A stretch of 64,000 nucleotides of DNA from Paramarasmius palmivorus (Eukaryota; Basidiomycota; Agaricomycetes; Agaricales; Marasmiaceae), in assembly GCA_037176845.1 (NCBI GenBank), contig JAYKXP010000002.1, forward strand, positions 496,001-560,000, read 5' to 3'. Under the pieces are notes generated by a model that was given only the letters and a program-made list of their open reading frames with translations, had not been told where the DNA came from and did not search any database. This document shows, piece by piece, positions 54,587-64,000 of this stretch (position 1 is its first letter; each line of letters begins with the position of its first letter). The position numbers and the translations under genes were made by a program.

Positions 54587-56829
54587 ATGTCGTTCAATAA
54601 CCCGAGAGACTTTACGAATTACGGTGGGGCTCATAACTATGCGTATGGTCCTCAGACGATACAGAACATAAACTATGGAACGGATCCTGGTGAGTGAGCT
54701 GTCCTATAAACTCCAGAGTGCGGCTGACGAACCATTATAGACGATATTCTTCAAGTCCTTGCATCCTATGCAGCTGTTAACGCGACGGCGGACGCAGAGG
54801 CACGTTGTCCTCCGCCAAGTTGTCATCCAGAAACGCGAGTCAAAACTCTCCGTTCTTTGGATGCATGGATAACAGAGAGAAGGAACCCTCTTCGAGTGTG
54901 TTGGCTCAACGGCTCTGTTGGTGTAGGAAAGTCGGCGATCGCACAGACGATCTCGGAGCGTTATCGCAGTCAAGTCATTGGGACTTTTTTCTTTTCACGA
55001 AACGATTACACTCGAGACAAGTTGGACCCGCTTATTGCGACAATCGCCTATCAATGCTGTACGGCGGATCCCCTCAGGTCTACCGTTGGACCGTTGATCA
55101 TCAAAGCGATTCGCGCAGATCCACAAGTCTTCCATTCATCCTACGAGAATCAGCTCGTGAAGCTGATATTGGAACCATTTGCCAACGTCCGACATGCTCA
55201 GCAAAATCAGCTTTCCAATCTCATTGTCATTGATGGACTGGACGAATGTGTCGATCTTGCTTCCCAACAACGGTTGCTGGGGTTCATTGAACTCGCGATC
55301 GCTTTCCGTACTTGCGTACCTCTCATATTCCTTCTCTGCAGTCGACCTGAACCTCAGATCCGCTATGGAATCGAGAGCGCCCGCTTCATATCGTGCCTCA
55401 AGCGAATCAATATCTCAGGCGATTCATATTGGGATATCCAGAGGTATTTTGTTGACAAGTTCGGCGAACTTCGGAGGAAGTATCAGCATGTGTTGCGTGG
55501 TGAAGGAGAAACATGGCCGGGGACGACGGTTATATGGGATCTGACTCGGAGGGCTTGTGGACAGTTCATCTTTGCGGTCACTGTCATCAAGTACATTGAT
55601 AATCTCGACGAACTACCGCAGGACCGTTTACAGACGATCCTGAACGTGGAACCAGATGACGTTACGGAGTCCCCGTACTCCGCGTTGGACAATTTGTATC
55701 GACAAATTCTTTCAACTTGCACGAAATGGGAAAAGATCTACCCCATCCTTCGACTTTTAATTACACCTCTCCCGAAACAATTTGAACTACAAACCCTTTG
55801 GCGGTCAATAGTTGCAATAACTGGGTTACTCAACTTCAGATCTGGTGAAGTCAGGACATTGCTGTCACGGCTACACTCGGTAATCTCTATATCCGAGAAT
55901 GACGAGTACGACATGTACATCCGACATGCGTCTTTCACGCAATTCCTCCAGCATAAGGCCCGTTCAAGAGAGTTCCACATCCAAGTGTTTTCAGAGGAAG
56001 ACTATTACAATCTTGTAATCATCTTTCTCCTTCGAACGCTTTCCTCTTTGACACCGTTCTACCCCCCATATTGCTCATCCAATCAGCTATTTGGAACCGC
56101 ATATTCTATTTGGAAGCATCGAGTCGGAGAAATATTCGGCCTGGCGATTGAATCTTTGAACGTGGCACGTTATTGTGCTAGAGTCAGTTCGCCAAGTTCC
56201 GATCTACTGGCTGAATTGGAGGCTTTTGATCCCTATGTTCTTGCTTCTCTGAGGGTTTCTTGTTTCCAAGGAGCAGTAGAGTGGGTGGAATGGTTATCAT
56301 GGGCAAAGGTACGTAATCTACTCACCCCACTGACAACTACTGATGAGTTAACTAGTCACTTTCAGAAGACAAGCGGCCTGAAAGATTCATTGCGAGAGTG
56401 GAGTCCTTTCTTCAGGGCGTCTATGTCGGTTTTAGGGCAGCACATACAGAAGGTGTGGTCAAGGACATGGCGGAACTCTTTAGCTCTGTCTTGCATCGAT
56501 TTGCTGAAGTGTGGTTTGGCTATCCATTGATAACTCCTGCTGCGGCTGAGTATCGATTTCCAAAAAATTGGACGGTGGTGCAATTCCAAGAAACAGATTA
56601 TGAACCAGTAAGGGCGATGTATGATGCATACAACAAGTATCATGATACCGAACAAAGATTATTCGTCGAAGATATCCTGCATGGCACCTCTTACACAGTT
56701 CATCGGGGCTTCGTTAGAGTACGTTCCGCAACTATCTCTGTTTCCATCGATATTCACCGAATGGTTTACATCTAGGAGGAGGACTTGAGCGCGTTCAAAA
56801 GGATGATTGTACGAAAAGGAAATACCTAG
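54587..56829 (+). CDS. NLR-like STAND protein with NACHT NTPase (copy 3)
   Basis: Four exons (54587-54689, 54741-56308, 56356-56718, 56776-56829) give 695 residues. The leader is MSFNNPRDFTNYGGAHNYAYGPQ, given here as positions 1-23 of the protein; its GGAHN and GPQ elements match the leaders of copies 1 and 2. The NACHT core has GSVGVGKSA (Lys98), FFFSRND, LIVIDGLDEC, LLCSRPEPQI and RHASFTQFLQHKARS. The C-terminal region has SFLQGVYVGF, FPKNWTVVQF and LHGTSYTVHRG, and the last exon has EEDLSAFKRMI. It is closest to copy 1 (WLNGSVGVGKSAIAQTISERYRS is shared). Intron positions and phases are the same in all three copies. No repeat-type ligand-sensing domain is present. Confidence 0.9.
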
Positions 56830-58296
56830 AGAACGGACTTATGGGATGATTAGGTTCTTCAAATGTTCGGCATACCTCAACAGCAAACCCCTCTGCGTGT
56901 TGCGGATGGGATACACCCGGGCCTCTTCCTGCACTGGTTCGAGTATTGCATCCTCCAGTTTCCCTTATGTATCTCCAAACCAGGTCGAGGAGAGATCCGA
57001 TAGTTTGGGGAATGCAAGGACTCGGGGTCGTCGCTGGCGATGGTATCATAATATTGGCGGTGAGGTGCTGGAGTTCACCCGGTTCGTACACTCTCTTGAA
57101 TATGATTGTGGGCCCGATATCCGTGTTGTAGTTGCAGAGCTAGGATGGATAGTTTACCTAGACATACTAGTGCGCGAAGAGTCGGCCAGAAACCTCACCT
57201 GATAAATCAGAGCCTTTACGTGACGAATGCGGGTACGAAAGTGGCTCGACCCCGCAGACTGAATGTAAAAGAACCAGAAGGTGACAAACATAGTCAACGA
57301 GAGGGCAAAGCTGAAACAAACAGCTGCCCCTGACTCTGAACCTTCATCATGCACAGTGCAGCGCACCCCCATGAAAGCCCTTTGCGCTTCACAATTCTTG
57401 ATTCTACCATGCTTATAATGCCCGGCATTCGAAATGAAATTGAAGGTGTGGTTGAGCCGACATGAGTAGAGACCGAGCAGAGATTCGGAGAGGAACTGGT
57501 TTTGAAGAAGAGGTCATTCAACTGGTGCGATGAAATTTTCAATCAGAGCTACATAATGTTGACATATCTTCCATCGTTTTCAGCATTGGCGAAGTTTCCT
57601 GATCTTTGCCAAATGTGCGCCATCATCGATATCGACACAAAGGAACCGAACAAAAGGCGACAAAATTCTTGCGAAAACTCACAGAAAAGGCCCTATCTGC
57701 TTTTCCACCTTCCTAACAAACATTCATCAAGGAAATTTCGCATTTTTTCCCCAAGACTAGCCCCACGAATTTTCCCGGTCGTTCTGGCTGCTCCCTGTTT
57801 GAGGCGTATTGGAATTTCGATGCGTGGCCATGAGTCGGAACAAGCATTTTGTCAAGCGATACCTTTGGACGATGGAGAGTTTCGGAAGAGTAAGGAAGCC
57901 TCTGGGTGAGTTGGTTGGGACATCCACATGTCGAACGACTTCTGACTTGTCTTTGTTCGTTTTTCTTGCCTCAGGAATACTAGGTCCATCTTCGGGTGTG
58001 AACGATCAAGGCTGAAGTTCAGAGCACGGTAACGACGACCTGAGGGAGGTGCTTTTACTCGGCGACGACGACGACGTTGATTGGCCTTTATTGTTCACAA
58101 CGTGATACTCGTCTCTGTTCTCTGCCTGCCCGCCTCGCCACTGCAAACATTGTCCAACAATGTCAGAACTACCAAAATGGGGAATTCTGAAAAACTGGGT
58201 CAAACCAATTCTGCCTTTCGGAGGTTACGCACAGCGCGGCGCTCTTTTTCCTGCCGTTTTGGGAGATTTTCACCTGAGCCACTCGGTGAACGCTCT
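56830..58296. other. Intergenic region of about 1.5 kb
   Basis: Open frames such as 57502-57909 have no domain, signal peptide or consistent codon use. I see no gene. The right end carries the promoter of the zinc-finger gene. Confidence 0.45.
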
Positions 58297-58303
58297 TATA
58301 AGG
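58297..58303 (+). promoter_or_regulatory. Distal TATA box of the zinc-finger gene
   Basis: TATAAGG. Initiation some 30-40 bases downstream would place the upstream ATG at 58360 inside the transcript. Confidence 0.45.
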
Positions 58304-58343
58304 CAGAAACGAGCTCTACCAATCCTCCCGACTACCAATTCCT

Positions 58344-58349
58344 TATAAG
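58344..58349 (+). promoter_or_regulatory. Proximal TATA box of the zinc-finger gene
   Basis: TATAAG, 47 bases after the distal box. Initiation 30-40 bases downstream would start the transcript after the upstream ATG at 58360. Confidence 0.4.
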
Positions 58350-58359
58350 CCTGTGCATT

Positions 58360-58542
58360 ATGGCATCTCCTCACTATCTCCCCGCTCCAATCCCCACTTC
58401 CATCCCATCTTCTGCGCCTATCTCGTGGCTGGCATCGACATGGCCCCTCCCAAGTCCCAGAAACCGGTCACAAGCAAGGACCTCACATGCACCATATGCG
58501 GTGTGGAACTGGCACGGAAAGGGGACATGCCTAGGCACATGA
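58360..58542 (+). other. Upstream ORF overlapping the zinc-finger start
   Basis: The ATG at 58360 opens a 60-codon frame that passes the main ATG at 58440 in another frame and ends at 58542. If it is in the transcript, it would reduce translation of the zinc-finger protein. Its peptide is Ser/Pro-rich with no known domain. Confidence 0.4.
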
Positions 58543-60148
58543 GGACACATTCCGATAATAAGGATTCGATGCTTCATCGTTGCCCGGTTGAAGGCTGCAA
58601 TTTTGCGAACCTTCAACGCTCGAATGTGGATACGCACATTCGGACGCAGTACGTGTCATAACTTTCTGGTGTAATTCTATGCTGACGACAAACACGTGTA
58701 GTACCAAGGAGAAGAACCAACAGTGCCCTGACTGCGAATTCAGCGCTGTCGATCCTGGTTCGCTCACGCGTCATAGGAAGAGGAAACACGGATACGTGCC
58801 CAAGAAGAGGAAGAGCAGGAAGACAAATGCCCCAGAAGCCAACTCCCTTTCCAACAACGCCGAGGAAGATGACGGCGATGACGATACCCCGCCTGCCACC
58901 TCTTCACGCGCGAGCAGAAGGCATCATCCCTACCGAGCACCGTCTGTTCAGTCATCATCCTCGGCCTCAGGCTCGGTCCCGTCGTCTAGCGCTCCTAGCA
59001 AGCAGGGAACGCGCCAAAAGTCCTTCCGAGTGACCAACCTGCGTTCGGCGGTCACAAAAGAGGAGCTTCAGCCGTCGTTCAACAAGTGGACGCTTCCACG
59101 TCCTCCTGTCGCCCCTGTCGTCCCTTACATTGACATATCTTCCGATACAGACGACGACGACGACGAATACGACGATCTTCCTCCTCTTCTCAGTCCCTCT
59201 TCCGCGTTCTCATCTCCTCCCCCATCTCCTCCTCTTACTATTTCTTCTTCCCCTTCATCATCCATCACAGAGTTGGATGAGACCGATGATGAGATTCAGC
59301 AACTGTACATGCCCCTGGACACGTCTAAATCCAAGCTCGTAGCCCCAGAAGACTTTGAGAAGGAGTTCTTCTGGCTGTACGGGAACAAGGAACGCATGGC
59401 ACGCGCTGCGAATCCAAAGTCGGTTTACCCTGCCGTCGATGCCGTACCGAGTACTCTCGTGCCCGGTACCACCGTTGGTGACCCAGCCGATGTACTTCGG
59501 TTCAATTACCAGCTGAGTCTCCCTCTCGATGCGGAGATGGGCATGGGTATCGATTGGGATCCACAACAAACAGAGGGCCAGAGCTCACAACTGGACCTCT
59601 CAGCGGACTATACTCATGATACTGATACGGGATACACTGGCGATGTATCGTGGTATTCGTATTCTGACATGGACATCGATATGAATACTAATCCCAAACC
59701 CGACAACCCCATACCACCCAACAACTCCATACTACCTGACAATTCCATACCACCCGACAAGACGACACCCTATAATCCACAGCCGGAGGTGTATCAGCCG
59801 AAACCGCAGTCTACTTATGGTTACTCCGCGCTACTATCTCACTTCGCTGAGGCCGATGAGGGCATACCCTACGCCACACCTGAAGAGGTCGATCAGTTGC
59901 TTGGGTTACCGTCCTCGTTCCGGTCGGCACATGTGGAGTATCCCCCGCCACATTCCTGTACACATACTCAGCCTTGGAACTCGGGCGATGTTCTTTACAA
60001 CAACAATGCACAGGAGTATGGGTACAACGATTACCACTTACAGTTGCCCACTTCCGAGTACGTTGAACTTGGTAACCAGGACTACGGTCAACAGTTCGAT
60101 TGGGCTAGTTTGGAAACTTGGGCTGGGATAATCTCAGCATCCTCATGA
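58440..60148 (+). CDS. C2H2 zinc-finger protein, probable transcription factor
   Basis: Two exons (58440-58648, 58702-60148; intron 53 bp) give 551 residues. Three C2H2 fingers lie at the N-terminus: Cys17/Cys20-His33/His37, Cys48/Cys53-His66/His70 and Cys78/Cys81-His94/His99. The last His of finger 2 (in HIRTH) is completed only by splicing, which supports the intron. A basic patch (KKRKSRK) after finger 3 is a likely nuclear localisation signal. The remainder is low-complexity: Ser-rich, a run of Asp (SSDTDDDDDEYDD), Pro/Ser repeats, degenerate PDNSIPP repeats, and a Tyr/Gln/acidic C-terminus like an activation domain. This suggests a DNA-binding regulator; the targets are unknown. The start was chosen at MAPPK, just before finger 1; upstream there is an overlapping out-of-frame uORF. 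Confidence 0.85.
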
Positions 60149-60712
60149 CCACGTCTTTTATCATCTCATTATCCTTTGTCTGTTTTTCACTACAATCTAG
60201 CATTAAGGACGCTTCATAGTACCTCAACTACATCGTTATTGCGCTACCTCTGCATCTTTCTGGATTTGACTTTCTCGGATATGATTTATACCTTATTTAT
60301 TCTTAATTGCTTTATACCTTTGCATCATCACTTCAAGCTTCTACACTCGCATTCATATACATCTATCTGCATTGCATTACATCTACACGAACATTTAGCA
60401 TATCCATTCACGTTTTCAAGCATTTCAAGCATGTTTTCTCGCGCCGTTTTCACAGCATCGAGTCCTATTTGTTGTATATACATTGCACCTTGTTCTCATA
60501 GCTATTCTAATTGCATCTTACAGTCGGATTCGACGCTCTAAACGATTTGTGATCTGCATGAACTCTGTTCGCTAACTAGCTAGCACCCATTCAAGTTAAC
60601 GAAGGTGTGAATAGGCTGAGACTGCCTGCTCTGTCAGAACTTGGAAGCAGTGACGCTGGCGGCGTAGCAAAGCAAGTATGAAAGATGCCCTATGAATTTC
60701 TAATTACATGCA
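60149..60712. other. Convergent intergenic region
   Basis: About 560 bp, AT-rich, between the 3' ends of the zinc-finger gene and the minus-strand F-box gene. No coding signal. Confidence 0.6.
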
Positions 60713-62260
60713 CTACAGTCCGGGAATGGCTTCATGCCGTCTCACTACTGTTAGGCCCATGGTAGACTCGCTTAGCAGCCCTACTAGCTGTTCGACTCCT
60801 TGAACGGGATCGGATGGCGGGAGTGTCATAGACATTCCTGTTGGCCAGCGATGACCAGAATCAATGAGCCTCTGTGAAATATCCATCAGAGTTTTGGTAC
60901 TGTCCTTCATGTGAAAGGAGAGCTTGCTCAAACCGCGGCAAATCATCAACAGATCTACCAGTGGATCAACGCTTGATAGGGCCGAATCAGGAAAATAGAT
61001 GGTAAGGGCCTGAAGTTCCACTGATTCACGGCGGAGCATGCCCAGAAAGGCTTCGGAGGGCCATTCTACTGGGACTTTGGGGTCGAATCCGCGTTCTGCT
61101 GGTGCAATCGCGACAGAACGGAGTGCTGGAAGTCTGACCATTTCGAAGAATAGGTTGTAATCCGCGGGCTGGGCATAAGTGAGCGAAAGATGTTGGAGTT
61201 TGGGTAGTTCGACCATCTGGGGTAGAACGGGTTTCTCCCAGTGCAAGACTGATTGCATGGTCAGATGCGTGAGCTGAGTACATTCCGGTAATATGTGCTC
61301 AATCAAGCCCCAGACTAAAGTGACTTGGATCGTCAGAGAACGCAACTTGCTAAACGGCAACCCATAACGAGAGGAGACAGGGTTCAGCGAGATCCCACCC
61401 AATGTGGCAGCGTTCAACTTTGGGGCAGAGGCTTTAATGGCGTGACTGAACCACGGGATGTTGCCTGGTATTTCGCCCACGCAGGAGAAAGACTCGAGGG
61501 AGGAGAAAGCGGTGTTATGTCGGGGCTCCATCCTATGAGAGAACAGACATGGGAAGATGTCCCATGGCACATTGAACGTGAGCTCCCGTATCCGTCCTGC
61601 CCGGCGCATGAGGATCGCAAAGGCCTTCAAACCATAGGTGCCAATGTGCTTTCCACTGGGGTTGATGACCCATTTCCAGGGTTGTGAGTCACTCAAATGG
61701 ATCGATAGTGAGTGCCCTTGACTGCGTCTGAGATAGTGTTCGACAAGATGCATCTCATAGCGTGTCATACCGCAAATGTCTAGCGACAGGCGTTTCCACC
61801 ATGTTGGCTGCGCGAGGACGATGTGCCTCCAATATGAACATACGCGGGAAACATCATAGAGTGGGGTCTCGAGAGTCTCGTCATCAATTCTGAGGGAGGG
61901 ACTGTTCGCCTGAACGAGGTAGAGGATATATTCCAAAATCTCCGTTGGTACTCTTCGAATCGGAGCAAGCCAGCTACGCCGCTGCTCGACTTGTCGATAT
62001 AGGAGCTTCCGCTCGTGTTCAAGCTTGTCCAGGACACCACGAAGATGTCGGAGCTCCTCGTCGTAACGCCGAATCTCGACCTCTTCTTGCTCAAGTAGTG
62101 ATCGTGCACTCCGCGTCGCCTCGAAAGTGGGTGGTGGGCGCTGAGAACGAAGGATATCGCCTATGTCGGGCATGTGTTTGTGATTCGGTGTGAAGGTATA
62201 AAGACATTTATTGCAAAGTATTGTGGAAGGAATGATAAACTGGTCTGTTCCATCATTCAT
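60713..62260 (-). CDS. F-box protein, CxxC/coiled-coil type (divergent member)
   Basis: Intronless, 515 residues from the ATG at 62258-62260. It has the same architecture as the 33.6-39.8 kb array but diverged sequence: ILCNKCLYTF (Cys16 and Cys19), a charged coiled coil (about 50-95), the F-box APIRRVPTEILEYILYLVQ, then VCSYWRHIVLAQPTWW. A Leu-rich tail follows (LPKLQHLSLTYA, LSKLSFHMKD). No lesion is seen. It is presumed to be an SCF ubiquitin-ligase adaptor. It is head to head with the frameshifted F-box copy at 62593; the roughly 330 bp between them is a shared promoter region. Confidence 0.83.
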   Translation of the reverse strand: MNDGTDQFIIPSTILCNKCLYTFTPNHKHMPDIGDILRSQRPPPTFEATRSARSLLEQEEVEIRRYDEELRHLRGVLDKLEHERKLLYRQVEQRRSWLAPIRRVPTEILEYILYLVQANSPSLRIDDETLETPLYDVSRVCSYWRHIVLAQPTWWKRLSLDICGMTRYEMHLVEHYLRRSQGHSLSIHLSDSQPWKWVINPSGKHIGTYGLKAFAILMRRAGRIRELTFNVPWDIFPCLFSHRMEPRHNTAFSSLESFSCVGEIPGNIPWFSHAIKASAPKLNAATLGGISLNPVSSRYGLPFSKLRSLTIQVTLVWGLIEHILPECTQLTHLTMQSVLHWEKPVLPQMVELPKLQHLSLTYAQPADYNLFFEMVRLPALRSVAIAPAERGFDPKVPVEWPSEAFLGMLRRESVELQALTIYFPDSALSSVDPLVDLLMICRGLSKLSFHMKDSTKTLMDISQRLIDSGHRWPTGMSMTLPPSDPVQGVEQLVGLLSESTMGLTVVRRHEAIPGL

Positions 62261-62592
62261 TGCCCGTTTCTATTCAACAGACGACGCGTACAGGAGAACC
62301 GAGAATCGACTATAGTTAACGAATTCAGTCCATGAAAATCGCCAAGAGTATATAAAACGAACCTATACTTGTGTAATTTCGTAGAATATGCTCTACGAGG
62401 ATGGTGGTGGTAAAGAGCAGGGATGATTTGCGCGGGATTTTCGCCTGTTGGAACGAACCGCGCGTACCGGAAAATCATGACCACGTGCACGTGAGCATGC
62501 ATACAGTACTCAACACACAACCACCACGTCGTAAGAGTAAGACCCACATTCTCTCTCGTGTGTTAAATCTGAGCTCATATACTATTTAGCAC
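62261..62592. other. Divergent promoter region between two F-box genes
   Basis: About 330 bp between two start codons on opposite strands; no open frame of note. Confidence 0.55.
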
Positions 62593-64000
62593 ATGACAGG
62601 ATTTCAGTATACGATGACCACTCCAGAACTTGGGCCAGATCCAACACTACTCTGTCGAAAATGCCACGCTCCGTTTCTGGACTACACACCTCAGCCACGC
62701 CATCCCGTTGTCAGCATCCAAAATCTACGGTCGAATTGCCTTCCATCTGAGGCGGAAGTCTTACAGTCTAATGAAGTCCTCGGGGTGGAAATGGTAGAAT
62801 TGGAGCGTCTCGATAAAGGGATCAGACGTCTTCGCCTAGCCCTCGCAGAGCTAGAGAGCCATCGAGACGTACTCTGTCAATCGATCCAGAGGCGGAGGAG
62901 CTGGATTTCTCCCGTTCGCGGACTCCCTGTCGAGATAATCAGAGAAATATTTTCGTACACATGTCTGGGAAACCGCCACGATGAGTTCTCTCTCGATATC
63001 AACACTGTGACTAGGATAGACCCAGGGAACCGAATAGTTGTTCTCAAAACCACTGTCGCGACCACCTGTCGTCTATCTCATGTCTGTCATGGATGGAGGG
63101 ACATTATCATTGCATCGCCCCAGTTGTGGTCGTCCCTCCGCTTGAACATGAGTCGGATGGAGGAAAAGCAAGCAAAATTGGTTGAGCTTTATCTCACTAA
63201 CTCAGCCCAGCACCCACTGAAGATCTTCCTTCACGAACATGCTCGCTACGCCTGGTCGGACGACGAGGATATCGATGACACCATGGGTATAACCGGATTC
63301 AATGTTTTTTGCTCTGTGATAGCGGAACTTCATCGCTGCAGAGAATTTCACTATGCAGTTAGCTCGGGCGGTCTCTTAGGTGAGGTGGGCCGGTGCGATA
63401 TAAACATGCGGAACTACCTCTCTTGACGGTTTTCAGCGAACGAGTCGTGTGGGGTTTTAACGTGCCAGAGGCTCGTTGGTTCTGGAACTTGGTGAAAAAC
63501 TCACCAAACCTGATCAACTTGGCCGTCAATGGGCTCAAGGATAATTGGAGATATCCAAGGAGCCTTCAGATATTGAAGATCAGCTATCAGGAGAATTACT
63601 CGTCGCTTTTTGAAGTATTATCTTACCTTCCAAACCTCAAAACACTACACCTCCATACCATTTATTCACGAGAGTCCCCCGTGTTCCGCCTTGCCGAACC
63701 TCTTTCGATTGGCCTTCGTGATGTCACGATCACGACCCCAGGCCAACTAGAACGCTTGACTCTCTTGTTCGATTCCTTGATCTTACCCACTCTGTCATCG
63801 CTCACAATCCTCACATGCCAACAATTTTCATTTCCCGATGAGGTTCCTACCACCAATCAAAGCGATTCGGATGTAACCTCTTACCGGGACAACCAATTGA
63901 CGGCTTTGCACGCCCTCGTCCAGCGTTCCGCATGCACTCTCCGAGAGCTGACATTGTATGTCGAGCCATTCTCCAGTGCCGATATCCTTTCTATATTAGA
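62593..64000 (+). pseudogene. F-box protein of the 33.6-39.8 kb family, frameshifted and cut by the window edge
   Basis: A close relative of array copies A-C, on the opposite strand and about 23 kb away: LLCRKCHAPFLDY, coiled coil, F-box SPVRGLPVEIIREIFSYTC, CRLSHVCHGWRDI. The frame from the ATG at 62593 (or 62614) runs to a stop at 63426. Homology to the tail resumes in another frame from about 63400: LPLLTVFSERV, WFWNLVKNSPNL, LPNLKTLHLH, and on to the edge. A small indel within about 63381-63400 explains this. A 57-bp GT-AG intron (63380-63436) is conceivable, but it would leave the homologous frame and remove conserved coding sequence, so I prefer a pseudogene. The 3' end is outside the window. 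Confidence 0.68.

Noticed and set aside
57502..57909. 135-residue plus-strand frame
   Set aside because: No ATG context, domain or splice structure; composition looks random.
63380..63436. A 57-bp GT-AG intron in the edge F-box copy
   Set aside because: The splice sites look good, but removing it leaves the homologous frame and deletes sequence that is coding in all paralogues; a small indel is simpler.
1..64000. CRISPR arrays, operons, riboswitches, rRNA or intact transposase genes
   Set aside because: No regularly spaced repeats, bacterial signals, rRNA or transposase/reverse-transcriptase motifs were seen; the DNA is eukaryotic with spliced monocistronic genes.

Overview
The window is nuclear DNA of a filamentous basidiomycete, most likely a mushroom-forming Agaricomycete; I cannot name a genus. 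The genes carry many short introns (about 46-63 bp, CTNA-type branch sites). The families present (FunK1 kinases, CxxC-type F-box proteins, short NACHT NTPases, small secreted cysteine-rich proteins) are typical of Agaricomycetes. No bacterial, organellar or rRNA features were seen. I did not recognise a tRNA gene, and reading by eye would miss a degenerate one.

Left part (1-30 kb). This part holds mainly conserved and metabolic genes: an F-box/LRR-like protein (813-2330, minus), an LC8 dynein light chain (5129-5526) and a complete cytosolic acetyl-CoA carboxylase of 13 exons (5956-13282, minus). Next come a hidden three-exon small secreted cysteine-rich protein (15607-16038, minus), a short-chain dehydrogenase of 7 exons (16800-17973) and a FunK1 protein kinase (18464-21102). 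They are followed by a tandem pair of FAD-dependent monooxygenases, the first broken (22085-23848) and the second intact (24307-26003). Then come a fasciclin-domain secreted protein (26115-26898), the exosome subunit Rrp43 (27062-28282) and an Old-Yellow-Enzyme flavin oxidoreductase (28814-30075).

Middle (30-42.5 kb). A 2.3 kb stretch without a recognisable gene precedes a Ser/Thr-rich GPI-anchored-type protein (32384-33116). An array of three F-box paralogues on the minus strand follows (33619-39762); the middle one is broken by two frameshifts. A single-pass, Ser/Pro-rich protein of unknown function (39916-40912) and the scavenger mRNA decapping enzyme (41146-42484) come next.

Right part (42.5-64 kb). 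This is an accessory region: three NLR-like STAND (NACHT) proteins (42677-44950, 50871-53310, 54587-56829) interleaved with two tandem F-box genes (45194-46696, 47186-48694). It also contains a retroposed insert with poly(A) and a target-site duplication (46863-46992) and a perfect 721-bp head-to-tail duplication of a TIR-type non-autonomous element (49014-50455). A three-finger C2H2 protein (58440-60148), a further F-box gene (60713-62260, minus) and a frameshifted F-box copy running off the edge (62593-64000) end the window.

Themes. (1) At least four of about 61 introns that I mapped in intact genes use GC rather than GT donors. (2) Accessory families show birth-and-death evolution: tandem copies, frameshifts, a premature stop and an intron present in only one of two paralogues. 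(3) All three NLRs begin with a short Gly/Asn/Gln-rich motif, GGA-[HR]-N-x3-G-x-Q, on a separate first exon. Exon borders were chosen by eye from reading frame, splice signals and family conservation; each multi-exon gene listed closes in frame to its stop codon.
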